Source: Gammaproteobacteria bacterium | Lineage (GTDB): Bacteria > Pseudomonadota > Gammaproteobacteria > Pseudomonadales > JADFDG01 | Direction: 5' to 3' | DNA length: 64,000 bases | Assembly: GCA_018262975.1 (NCBI GenBank) | Contig: JADFDG010000005.1 | Location: 1-64,000, forward strand | Part shown: one piece after another, positions 8,198 through 16,186 of the stretch | How positions within the stretch are numbered: position 1 is the stretch's first letter | Layout of the letters: each line of letters starts with the position of its first letter | Translations under genes and position numbers: made by a program | Notes under the pieces: generated by a model | What the model saw: only the letters and a program-made list of their open reading frames with translations | Database searches by the model: none | Told to the model about the DNA's origin: nothing

Positions 8198-9076
8198 ATG
8201 ACTGCACGACTCGACCACATCATTGTCAGGAAAACGGCATTCGACGTTTCAGACGTACCGGTATGGTGGAACGACGGGGACCCTGTCATTACCCGTTTCT
8301 TCGATGCGCTGTCCGTGCACTTTCCGGATGGTGAAAGATTTTTCATCCAGTCTGTTCGTAACTTCCAGGACAAGGTGACCGACGAGAAGCTCAAGGCCGA
8401 CGTCAAGGCCTTCTTCCGGCAGGAAGCACAACACGGCATCGTGCACGACACCTACAACGCTGTGATGGCGGCCCAGGGTGTCAATGTGGAGCGCATCCTG
8501 GCTGACATGCGGTTCGTGCTGAAATTTGCCCAGAAGTATTTGCCGCACAAGTACCAGTTGGCATTGACGGCCGCTTTCGAGCACATCACGGCAACCCTCG
8601 GCGAAGGCTTCATGGCCGGAAATGCGGACATGTTCCGAAACTCCCACCCGTCGATGCGAGCCATGTTCCTCTGGCACGGCGTCGAGGAAGTGGAACACAA
8701 GGCCGTGGCATACGACGTCTACGAGAAAGCCGCCGGCGGCGGTTACTTCACCCGGACATCGGCTCTCATCGTGGGAACCGCGCTGGTGCACGTCGTCGTC
8801 GGGCGAGTGCTCTGGCACATGCTGAAAGTCGACAAGGTGACCGGTCGCCCCCTGCTGATCGCGAAGGGGCTCTACCGGCTCTATGGTCCCAACGGAATGC
8901 TGACCAGCCTGCTGGTTCCCTACCTGGCCTGGTTCAGGCCTGGCTTCCACCCCTGGGATACCGGTATTCCGGAAAAAGTCAGCGCCTGGCTCCAGGCCTA
9001 TGACGAGACCGGGGATCCCATGGCCGCTTCCCGCAAGGTATTCCCGGAAACAGCGGACAGGCAGGCTGCAGCATGA
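8198..9076 (+). CDS. PF10118-type 'metal-dependent hydrolase' protein 2
   Basis: This 292-aa paralogue of the protein at 5168-6133 shares its core blocks. Candidate metal ligands are E46 (FPDGE), E76-x2-H79 with H83 (RQEAQHGIVH), E128-H129 (AFEHITA) and E164-x2-H167 (EEVEHK). The spacing of about 30, 49 and 36 residues between them would suit two helix pairs of a ferritin-like di-iron centre. No hydrolase nucleophile is evident, so the family name may mislead. The ATG at 8198 follows GACGGAGAT. The stop overlaps a possible ATG of the TetR frame. Having two copies, each leading or near the head of an operon with the same operator, argues for a central but unknown step in the pathway. Confidence 0.75.
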   Translation: MTARLDHIIVRKTAFDVSDVPVWWNDGDPVITRFFDALSVHFPDGERFFIQSVRNFQDKVTDEKLKADVKAFFRQEAQHGIVHDTYNAVMAAQGVNVERILADMRFVLKFAQKYLPHKYQLALTAAFEHITATLGEGFMAGNADMFRNSHPSMRAMFLWHGVEEVEHKAVAYDVYEKAAGGGYFTRTSALIVGTALVHVVVGRVLWHMLKVDKVTGRPLLIAKGLYRLYGPNGMLTSLLVPYLAWFRPGFHPWDTGIPEKVSAWLQAYDETGDPMAASRKVFPETADRQAAA

Positions 9077-9128
9077 GTACGCCGTCAGGCGTTCGGGTTG
9101 TCAGCCCTCGGGGTGGTCGGCACCATGG

Positions 9129-9142
9129 TGGACAGTCGTCCA
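9129..9142. promoter_or_regulatory. Small inverted repeat before the TetR gene
   Basis: TGGACAGTCGTCCA is a 5-4-5 inverted repeat. It sits 20 bp before the preferred start of the TetR gene and resembles the wider operator family (TTGGACG on the other strand), so autoregulation is possible. The match is weak. Confidence 0.3.
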
Positions 9143-9162
9143 ACCATCAGGAGCGGGATCAC

Positions 9163-9768
9163 ATGTCCCAGGAGTACTCAAGTTCGCTTGATGCGGAACG
9201 CGCGCGCGTACTGCAGATATCCGCGAAGTTGTTCAGGGAAAAGGGCTTCGACAAGACCTCGGTACGCCAGATCGCCGAGGCATGCGAGATACTGCCGGGC
9301 AGCCTGCACTACAGGTACAAGTCCAAGGATGAAATCCTTGTCGACATGATGCGGGTCGCCATCGACCGGACCATACGTCGAACAATCGCGGCTTCGGCCT
9401 CAATGGCCGACCCGGTGCTCCGGATCCGGGCAGCCCTGAAAGCACACATGGAGGTGCTGCTATCGGGTGACGACATGGTGTACGTGCTCCTGTTCGAGTG
9501 GCGAGCTCTCTCGGGAGAAGCTCGCAAGGAAATCATGCGCGAGCGTGATCGCTACGAGAGGCACTGGGATGCCATGCTCGATGCCCTGCAAATACAGGGA
9601 ATGATCCGCAAGGACATCAACACAAAGACACTGAGGTTGATTGGCCTTGGAGCAATCAACTGGATGGCGACCTGGTACAGACCGGACGGTGGCCAGTCCC
9701 TGGATGAAATCTGCGACACGCTCTGGTCCATCATCTCGCGGGGAATTCTTGAGCATGTCGGTCGCTGA
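9163..9768 (+). CDS. TetR/AcrR family transcriptional regulator 1
   Basis: A 201-aa TetR-family repressor. The N-terminal helix-turn-helix is typical: RVLQISAKLFREKGFDKTSV, then RQIAEACEILPGSLHYRYKSKDEIL. The C-terminal ligand domain is not assignable to a known effector. I chose the ATG at 9163 (AGGAG 11 bp upstream) because it puts the first helix where the family normally has it. The frame also opens at 9073, overlapping the previous stop, which would add 30 low-complexity residues. It lies inside the operon it probably controls. With the regulator at 30107 it is one of two candidates for binding the TTGGNCG-NN-CGNCCAA sites. Confidence 0.85.
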   Translation: MSQEYSSSLDAERARVLQISAKLFREKGFDKTSVRQIAEACEILPGSLHYRYKSKDEILVDMMRVAIDRTIRRTIAASASMADPVLRIRAALKAHMEVLLSGDDMVYVLLFEWRALSGEARKEIMRERDRYERHWDAMLDALQIQGMIRKDINTKTLRLIGLGAINWMATWYRPDGGQSLDEICDTLWSIISRGILEHVGR

Positions 9769-10759
9769 CGGCGCGCTGCATGAAAGAAGCGCGGCAACAA
9801 TGCCGATCCCACATCGGGTCGGCGTTCATTGCGGCAGCTCGGCGATCAGGGACATGATCGAATTCCACGGAACGACTCTGTCGGAGGCGTTCTGCTTCGG
9901 TCTCGGGTCCGGACTCGGAATCACCTACCTCGAGTTACCCGGCACGCCTATCCCGTTCATGGTGCATGTACGTTCGCTAGGCTTCGAGGAGAGAGTGTTC
10001 GAGTGCTTTGAGCCGAGGCAATCATGGCAACAGTTCGAATCACGTGACGCCGCTGACGAAGCACTGGCAAGACGACTGGATTGTGGCAAGCCAGCACTGT
10101 TGCTGACGGATATCTTTCATCTGCCCTATTACGGCAGCAAGACACATTTCCCGGGGCATGCCATCGTCGCCTGGAAGCGAGACACAGCACGAAACGAGGT
10201 GTTCGTCACCGATACCGAACGAGAGGAATTGCTGCGGGTACCAACAGAAAACCTGAGCAAGGCACGCTTCTCTGTACTCGCCCCATTCCTTCACCCTGGA
10301 AACATGTATTCGCCGGACGGCATGACGCCACGCGGAAATCTGGTGGATGACGCCATCAGCGCCATTCGTACGAATGCGCAGATGCTCGACACGGATCATG
10401 GCGCAGCAGGCCTTGGCGCCCTTTCGCTTTGGCGAGAAAAGCTGACCGACTGGGCGGCGCATCCGGAGTGGCGCTGGATTTGCCGGTTCGCCTACCAGGT
10501 GATCGAGAAGCGAGGCACGGGCGGCGGCGGATTTCGCGGCATGTACTCGAGATTCCTCGAAGAGGTTGCCGCCCGACACCCGTTCGCGGGTGTCCTCGTC
10601 AAGCCCATGCAGGAATGCGCGCAGGAGTGGACTGCGTTGTCACGTTCATTGAAGGCGGCTTCCGAGGCAGACGCACTTCCGCTTGCCGACATCAGGGAGC
10701 GCCTCCTCTCGGTCGAGGTTACCGAGAGACGCTACGTTGAGCTGGCCACGAAATTGTGA
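9755..10759 (+). CDS. BtrH-like protein (BtrH N-terminal domain plus C-terminal domain)
   Basis: About 334 aa from an ATG that overlaps the end of the TetR gene; an ATG at 9800 is the alternative start. The N-terminal part (HCGSSAIRDMIEFHG then LSEAFCFGLGSGLGITYL) is the signature of the BtrH N-terminal domain, a papain-like fold. BtrH itself transfers an acyl group from a carrier protein in butirosin synthesis. The Cys and His of that motif are present. The C-terminal part with GLGALSLWREKLTDWA matches the domain that usually follows it (DUF4872-type). No carrier protein or aminoglycoside gene is nearby, so the acyl acceptor is unknown. A role in moving or hydrolysing acyl groups of the pathway is a guess from context. 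Confidence 0.65.
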   Translation: MSVADGALHERSAATMPIPHRVGVHCGSSAIRDMIEFHGTTLSEAFCFGLGSGLGITYLELPGTPIPFMVHVRSLGFEERVFECFEPRQSWQQFESRDAADEALARRLDCGKPALLLTDIFHLPYYGSKTHFPGHAIVAWKRDTARNEVFVTDTEREELLRVPTENLSKARFSVLAPFLHPGNMYSPDGMTPRGNLVDDAISAIRTNAQMLDTDHGAAGLGALSLWREKLTDWAAHPEWRWICRFAYQVIEKRGTGGGGFRGMYSRFLEEVAARHPFAGVLVKPMQECAQEWTALSRSLKAASEADALPLADIRERLLSVEVTERRYVELATKL

Positions 10760-11250
10760 ACTACGATGACACACGGGGTATTGGGTCGATGATTCCGGAT
10801 AACCTTGCCAAGGCGAATGCTTTTTTCAGCAGCGCGCACCCCTTGTTCAGCCACATGGGGATATCTGTAGTTTCTGCCAGGAACGGTACGGCGGAGATGA
10901 TGATGCCCTTCAATGGCGAGCTCACGGACGAGGATGGCGCGATGCACACAGGCGCCATCGTCACGCTGCTGGATACGACCTGCGGGCTGGCGGTTTTCTC
11001 GGCGCTCGACAGCATGCAGCCGATAGCCACCATCGATCTGCGCATCGACGTGGTCAGGCCGGTGCCCGCGGGCCAGGGCGTGCGGGCCGTCGTCGTCTGC
11101 GAAGCCATCCGCGACTGCGTCGCCTACATCTCGGGCAAAGCCTACAGCGAGGCCGGACAAGAACCACTGGTGATTGCCTGCGGAAGCTTCGCCACGAACA
11201 CCATGGGCCCCGCATTCGACACGGCCAACATGCAGAGGGCATCGTCATGA
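10756..11250 (+). CDS. PaaI-type hotdog thioesterase 2
   Basis: A hotdog thioesterase of 164 aa if started at the GTG at 10756, which overlaps the preceding stop (GTGA). An ATG at 10789 would give 153 aa. The core motif AMHTGAIVTLLDTTCGLAVFS corresponds to the HGG...D block of PaaI enzymes, with Thr in place of the first Gly and the catalytic Asp retained. It overlaps the following thioesterase gene by an ATGA, so the two are translationally coupled and may form a heteromeric or sequentially acting pair. The likely job is hydrolysis of a pathway acyl-CoA to recycle CoA. Substrate unknown. Confidence 0.75.
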   Translation: MNYDDTRGIGSMIPDNLAKANAFFSSAHPLFSHMGISVVSARNGTAEMMMPFNGELTDEDGAMHTGAIVTLLDTTCGLAVFSALDSMQPIATIDLRIDVVRPVPAGQGVRAVVVCEAIRDCVAYISGKAYSEAGQEPLVIACGSFATNTMGPAFDTANMQRASS

Positions 11251-11702
11251 ACCCATCACCGTCCATTGACTGCAATCGCGGTAGCTCAGCCCCTCCGGGC
11301 CAGAGCCTGCTTGCCCAGGTTCCCTATGCGCGTTACCTCGGCATTGAAGAGGTCTGCCACAACGGCAAGCCGGCATTCCAGATGACTTTCCAGAATATCC
11401 ATCTGGGCAACCCCCTGCTCCGCACGTTTCACGGCGGCGTGCTGGCGAGTTTTGCGGAAGTCGTCGCGACGGTGTACATGGCAAGGGAACAGGGGCTGGA
11501 CAGGTTGCCGCGCTGCGCGAGCATGACCTTCGATTACCTGCGCCCCGCCTTCGCCGGGGCACTGCAGGCGGTGCCGACACTCGTACGTGGTGGCAAGCGG
11601 ATCAGTACAGTGTCGGTGCAGGTATTCCTGGCCGGGAAACTGGTGTGCGCGGGACGATTCATTTTTGCCAACAGCCGCGTACAGGCATCCACCACACCCT
11701 GA
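11247..11702 (+). CDS. PaaI-type hotdog thioesterase 3
   Basis: This 151-aa hotdog protein has FHGGVLASFAEVVATVYM as its active-site block. It keeps the HGG turn but has Glu (AEV) where relatives usually have Asp; Glu is also used in some hotdog subfamilies. The ATG overlaps the stop of the preceding thioesterase gene (ATGA). The C-terminal part (TFDYLRPA, STVSVQVFLAGKLVCAGRF) is typical of acyl-CoA-binding hotdog sheets. It is the last gene of the run that starts at 7145; the next promoter and gene follow after about 100 bp. Confidence 0.75.
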   Translation: MNPSPSIDCNRGSSAPPGQSLLAQVPYARYLGIEEVCHNGKPAFQMTFQNIHLGNPLLRTFHGGVLASFAEVVATVYMAREQGLDRLPRCASMTFDYLRPAFAGALQAVPTLVRGGKRISTVSVQVFLAGKLVCAGRFIFANSRVQASTTP

Positions 11703-11731
11703 CGGGTATCCATTTTTTTTGGCATCGGGTC

Positions 11732-11751
11732 TTGGTTGGTCGTCCAACCGA
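11732..11751. promoter_or_regulatory. Degenerate operator before the second Baeyer-Villiger gene
   Basis: GGTTGGTCGTCCAACC (11734-11749) is a near-perfect palindrome (one mismatch per half) sharing GGTTGGTCG with the 6160 operator. It lacks about four bases at the centre, so it has different geometry. It lies 57 bp ahead of the gene at 11808. Confidence 0.45.
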
Positions 11752-11807
11752 ACGCCCTGATCAGAAGGCGTCGTCCGGAAACGGGATTGAACAGCAGGTA
11801 TCAAGAC

Positions 11808-13319
11808 ATGAAAAAGTCCAACCAGAGCCCTACGCCATCTCACCGACCGGACCATCGGGTAGTGATCATTGGTGCCGGCTTTTCCGGTATCAACATGGGT
11901 ATACGGCTCAAGCAGCAAGGCATCACGGATTTCGTGATCCTGGAACGAGCAGGCGACATCGGCGGGACCTGGCGTGACAACATCTACCCGGGATGCGCAT
12001 GCGACGTACCGTCGATTGTCTATTCCTACTCGTTCGCCCAGCACGCGGACTGGAGCCGGAGTTTCGCGGGCAGCGCGGAAATCCAGGACTACATCCGCCG
12101 CTGTGTCCGTCGCTATGACCTCGCGCCATGGATCCGCCTCAATGCCGGCGTATCACGCGCATCCTTTAACGAGGGGCAAGGCAGCTGGACGCTGGAGCTC
12201 GACAACGGCGAGCGAATTTCTGCCCGGGCAGTCGTGTCGGCAGTCGGCGGGCTGGTCAATCCGTCGATGCCGGAAATTGCAGGACTCGACAATTTCCGTG
12301 GTGAAGTCTTCCACACGGCGCGCTGGCGCAGTGATGTCAACCTGACCGGCAAGCGTGTCGCGGTCATCGGCACCGGCGCCAGCGCGATACAGGTCATCCC
12401 GTCGATCCAACCACAGGTTGAACGCCTCGATGTCTATCAGCGCACCCCACCCTGGGTGCTTCCGAAGCCGGATTTCGAGATTGCCGAACGGACGAAACGG
12501 CTGTTTGCCAACCTGCCGACGGCACAGCGGCTCCTGAGGAACACCATATTCTCGGCGAGCGAGGCCATTTTTGGTCCGCTGGTCATCCTTGACACGAAGG
12601 CATCCTCGGTTCTGGAGCACGTGGCGCGACGCAATCTGGTATCGAACGTACCGGATCCCGCACTGCGCGAAAAGCTGACACCGAAATACCGGATCGGCTG
12701 CAAGCGCGTACTGCTGTCCAGCGACTATTACCCGGCCATGACCCGGGAGAACGTCAGGCTCGTAACCGAACCGATTGCGCGCGTGACACCCACCGGCATC
12801 AAGACCGGGGACGGCAAGACCGAGAAAGTTGACGTCATTGTGCTGGCCACAGGGTTCCGCGTGGACATTGGCAGCGCGCCCTTTGAAATCGTCGGCCGCA
12901 ACGGGAAGTCCCTGAGCGATGCGTGGTCGAATCCCGGCAGCAAGGCCTACCTTGGCATGAGCGTCGCCGGCTTCCCGAACTGGTTCTTCATGCTTGGCCC
13001 GAATACAGGACCGGGGCACACCTCGGTACTGGTCTATACCGAAGCGCAGGCGAACTACATCGCACAGGCAATAGGCAACCTGTTCGATCGACGACTGCGC
13101 TATCTGGATGTGCGCCGCGATGCCCAGGACGCGTGGCACCGGATGATCCAGGGGCGCATGAAGTACACCTCGTGGACCTCCGGGTGCTCGAGCTGGTACC
13201 TCGACAAGAACGGCGAGAACCACGCGCTATTTCCGGGCCTGGCATCGGAGTACGTCTGGCGTGCCCGCCAGTTCAGGCCGGAGCACTACGACGCCACCGT
13301 CTATTCGGCCAGCGCCTGA
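11808..13319 (+). CDS. Flavin-containing Baeyer-Villiger-type monooxygenase 2
   Basis: A class B flavin monooxygenase of 503 aa, paralogous to the one at 2707-4287. It has GAGFSG (22-27) for FAD, GTGASA (188-193) for NADPH, and the Baeyer-Villiger fingerprint F163-x-G165-x3-H169-T170-x2-W173. The start at 11808 is chosen because the frame upstream runs through the operator-like palindrome. It leads a plus-strand series of CoA ligase, two acyl-CoA dehydrogenases, GMC oxidoreductase, a third acyl-CoA dehydrogenase and a transglutaminase-like gene. Two different Baeyer-Villiger enzymes in one block suggest either two ketone intermediates or substrates of different size. Confidence 0.85.
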   Translation: MKKSNQSPTPSHRPDHRVVIIGAGFSGINMGIRLKQQGITDFVILERAGDIGGTWRDNIYPGCACDVPSIVYSYSFAQHADWSRSFAGSAEIQDYIRRCVRRYDLAPWIRLNAGVSRASFNEGQGSWTLELDNGERISARAVVSAVGGLVNPSMPEIAGLDNFRGEVFHTARWRSDVNLTGKRVAVIGTGASAIQVIPSIQPQVERLDVYQRTPPWVLPKPDFEIAERTKRLFANLPTAQRLLRNTIFSASEAIFGPLVILDTKASSVLEHVARRNLVSNVPDPALREKLTPKYRIGCKRVLLSSDYYPAMTRENVRLVTEPIARVTPTGIKTGDGKTEKVDVIVLATGFRVDIGSAPFEIVGRNGKSLSDAWSNPGSKAYLGMSVAGFPNWFFMLGPNTGPGHTSVLVYTEAQANYIAQAIGNLFDRRLRYLDVRRDAQDAWHRMIQGRMKYTSWTSGCSSWYLDKNGENHALFPGLASEYVWRARQFRPEHYDATVYSASA

Positions 13320-13372
13320 TTTGGCATGAACGCAGGGTTTGCCTCTCTGGATAAAGCAAAGGAGTTCTGAGG

Positions 13373-14923
13373 ATGTCGTTGACGCAGGGGCTGCACAGGG
13401 CAATGCAGACGGCGGGAAGCAGGATTGCTACCCGGTTCCAGGGCAGGGACAGGACATGGGCAGACGTCGGGCAACGAGTCGCTCGCCTGGCGGGAGGATT
13501 GCGCGCGCTTGGCGTCGGGCGAGGCGATCGTGTGGCCATTCTTTCACTGAACAGCGATCGCTACGTGGAATATTTTTATGCGGTCGCCTGGGCTGGTGCG
13601 GCGTGCAATCCGGTCAACATCCGTCTTGCACCGGCAGAGATCGCCTACACGCTCAACGACTCGAAATGCGAGGTCCTGTTCATCGACGAGACGTTCGCCG
13701 CGTTGGTCCCCGAGTTGCGCTCGCTGGCACCGAGCGTCTCACACTACGTTTACATGGGCAACGCGGAAGCGCCGCCGGCGATGATCGACTACGAGGACTT
13801 GATTGCCCGGTCAGAGCCGGTTGACGACGCAGAAGCCGAAAGCGGTGAACTGGCCGGCCTTTTCTATACCGGCGGGACCACCGGGAAATCCAAGGGCGTG
13901 ATGCTGACCCACGGCAACCTCGTCCATAACGCCATGAATGTCATCACGGCCATGGGCTACGACCGGGATGCCGTTTACCTGCACGCTGGCCCCATGTTCC
14001 ATTTGGCCGACATGGCGAGCACATTTGCCGTGACCATGGTCGCTGCCACGCATTGCGCAATACCCCGCTTTGATGTCGAGCAGGTCCTGCAGGTCATGCA
14101 GGGCGCACGTGTGACGCACACACTGCTCGTACCAACCATGGTCAACCTGCTGGTCAGCTCGGGGCGTCTTCCGGACTATGACCTGAAGTCGCTGCGGCGA
14201 ATGCTCTACGGCGCATCACCCATGCCGGAGGCGCTCCTGCGCAAGGCCATGGATGCGCTGCCTGCCGTCGGATTTACGCAGGGCTACGGGCAGACCGAGG
14301 CGTCGCCGCTGATCACCTTCCTGTCGGCAGAAGACCATCGTGCCGGCGGCGGCTTGCTCAGAAGCGCCGGCATGCCGGCCTATGGCGTGGACGTTCGCAT
14401 TCTCGATGAGCGCGACCGACAGGTACCGCGCGGCACGGTCGGCGAAATCTGCGCGCGTGGTGCGAACGTAATGCTGGGCTACTGGGGCCTCGAAAGGCAG
14501 ACAGCGGAAACCCTGCGCAACGGCTGGTTGCATACCGGCGACATGGGCTACATGGACGAGGACGGCTACGTATATATCGTGGACCGCGCCAAGGACATGG
14601 TGATTACCGGCGGAGAGAATGTCTTCTCCGTCGAGGTGGAAGGCGCCATTTATCAGCACCCCGCCGTGCAGGAATGCGCCGTGATCGGTATCCCGGATGA
14701 GCGCTGGGGCGAGGCGGTGCATGCCATCGTCGTACCGCGATCCGGCATGACGGTCAGTGGTGACGAAATCATCGCCCACTGCCGGTCGCTTATTGCCGCC
14801 TACAAGGTTCCGCGCAGTATTTCGCTCCACAGCGAATCACTGCCGCTGAGCGGCGCCGGAAAGATTCTCAAGACGGAACTGCGCAAGCCCTACTGGAAAG
14901 ACATGACGAGAAATGTTGGATGA
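13373..14923 (+). CDS. Class I adenylate-forming acyl-CoA ligase 1
   Basis: A 516-aa ANL-superfamily enzyme that activates a carboxylic acid with ATP and joins it to CoA. The P-loop-like motif YTGGTTGKSKG is at 165-175, the GYGQTE motif is present in the middle, and the C-terminal catalytic lysine is K497 in SGAGKILK. The length is standard for medium- or long-chain acyl-CoA synthetases. An AAAGGAG site lies 15 bp before the ATG. It follows a Baeyer-Villiger gene and precedes two acyl-CoA dehydrogenases, so it likely activates the acid released from the ester. Chain length cannot be told from sequence. Confidence 0.85.
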   Translation: MSLTQGLHRAMQTAGSRIATRFQGRDRTWADVGQRVARLAGGLRALGVGRGDRVAILSLNSDRYVEYFYAVAWAGAACNPVNIRLAPAEIAYTLNDSKCEVLFIDETFAALVPELRSLAPSVSHYVYMGNAEAPPAMIDYEDLIARSEPVDDAEAESGELAGLFYTGGTTGKSKGVMLTHGNLVHNAMNVITAMGYDRDAVYLHAGPMFHLADMASTFAVTMVAATHCAIPRFDVEQVLQVMQGARVTHTLLVPTMVNLLVSSGRLPDYDLKSLRRMLYGASPMPEALLRKAMDALPAVGFTQGYGQTEASPLITFLSAEDHRAGGGLLRSAGMPAYGVDVRILDERDRQVPRGTVGEICARGANVMLGYWGLERQTAETLRNGWLHTGDMGYMDEDGYVYIVDRAKDMVITGGENVFSVEVEGAIYQHPAVQECAVIGIPDERWGEAVHAIVVPRSGMTVSGDEIIAHCRSLIAAYKVPRSISLHSESLPLSGAGKILKTELRKPYWKDMTRNVG

Positions 14924-14985
14924 GCGGCAGCCGGTTACTTGTCCTCCTGGCAAACACACATCCCTGATCACCTGAAGAACACACC

Positions 14986-16158
14986 ATGAATCTTGAGTTC
15001 ACCGTAGAAGAATTGGCCTTCCAGAGGGAAGTGCGAGAGTGGTTCACCGAAAACGTGCCGGCATCGCTCAAGGCACGTTCTGACAATGGCCAGATGCCGG
15101 ACAAGGACGAACAGCACGGGTGGGAACAGACCCTGGGCAAAAAGGGTTGGCTGGCGGTCGGCTGGCCGGCACAGCACGGCGGACCGGGGTGGACCGCGAC
15201 ACAACGATACATCTTTGACCTTGAGCGGGCCCGCGCGGGTGCGCCGCCGGCATCGCCCTTCGGCGTATCCATGGTAGGTCCCGTGCTCTACACGTTCGGC
15301 TCGGCGGATCAGAAGAAGCGCCACTTGACGGGGATCGTGAGCGGAGACGTCCACTGGTGCCAGGGCTATTCCGAACCCAACTCGGGCTCGGATCTCGCGT
15401 CCCTGAAGACCGCTGCGGTACGTGATGGCGACCATTACGTCGTCAACGGTCAGAAAATCTGGACGACGCAGGCGCACTGGGCGGACTGGTGCTTTTGCCT
15501 GGTGCGCACCGATCCGGTCGTCAAGCAGCAACAGGGCATTTCCTTCCTGCTGATCGACATGAGTACGCCCGGCATCGAGATCCGGCCCATTCATTCAATC
15601 GACGGCCACCACCACCTCAACGAGGTGTACTTCACCGATGTGCGGGTACCGGTGGAGAACCTGGTCGGCAGCGAGGGTATGGGGTGGACCATCGCCAAGT
15701 TCCTGCTGACCCATGAGCGGACCACCATCGCCGGCGTCGCCGACTCGAAGCGAGAAATCGAGCGACTCAAGCAGATGCTGAAGGACACAAAGCAAGGCAG
15801 TGGCTGCCGCTGGGATGACGCCTTTGCCCGTCGCAGGGTCGCTGAACTGGAAATTGACCTGGCGGCACTCGAGTACACCAACTTCAGAACGGTTGCCGCC
15901 ACCGAAGAGGGCAAGGGCCTGGGGGCGGAGTCCTCCGGACTGAAGATCAAGGGCACCGAACTGCAACAAGCCATCACGCAGGCCATGGTCGAACTCGGGG
16001 GGCACCTCTCCCTCACCTGGGACAACGACGAGCCGGTCGGGAATTTCGCCTTCAACCGCACGCGCGAGCGATACAACTTCCTGCGCGCGGCAACGATCTA
16101 CGGCGGCACCAACGAAATTCAGAAGAACGTCATCGCCAAGATGCTGCTTGGACTTTGA
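14986..16158 (+). CDS. Acyl-CoA dehydrogenase, large-subunit type
   Basis: This 390-aa flavoprotein introduces an alpha-beta double bond into an acyl-CoA and passes electrons to ETF. YSEPNSGSDLASL and the VNGQKIWTT segment line the FAD and substrate sites, and ATIYGGTNEIQ lies near the C-terminus. Sequence and neighbourhood resemble the large partner of two-gene acyl-CoA dehydrogenases, such as pimeloyl-CoA (PimC) and steroid side-chain (ChsE-type) enzymes. The smaller partner-like gene starts 28 bp after its stop. The heteromeric arrangement is inferred from gene order and is not proven. Confidence 0.85.
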   Translation: MNLEFTVEELAFQREVREWFTENVPASLKARSDNGQMPDKDEQHGWEQTLGKKGWLAVGWPAQHGGPGWTATQRYIFDLERARAGAPPASPFGVSMVGPVLYTFGSADQKKRHLTGIVSGDVHWCQGYSEPNSGSDLASLKTAAVRDGDHYVVNGQKIWTTQAHWADWCFCLVRTDPVVKQQQGISFLLIDMSTPGIEIRPIHSIDGHHHLNEVYFTDVRVPVENLVGSEGMGWTIAKFLLTHERTTIAGVADSKREIERLKQMLKDTKQGSGCRWDDAFARRRVAELEIDLAALEYTNFRTVAATEEGKGLGAESSGLKIKGTELQQAITQAMVELGGHLSLTWDNDEPVGNFAFNRTRERYNFLRAATIYGGTNEIQKNVIAKMLLGL

Positions 16159-16186
16159 TGACCTGGAATAGAAAAAGGATTAAACG

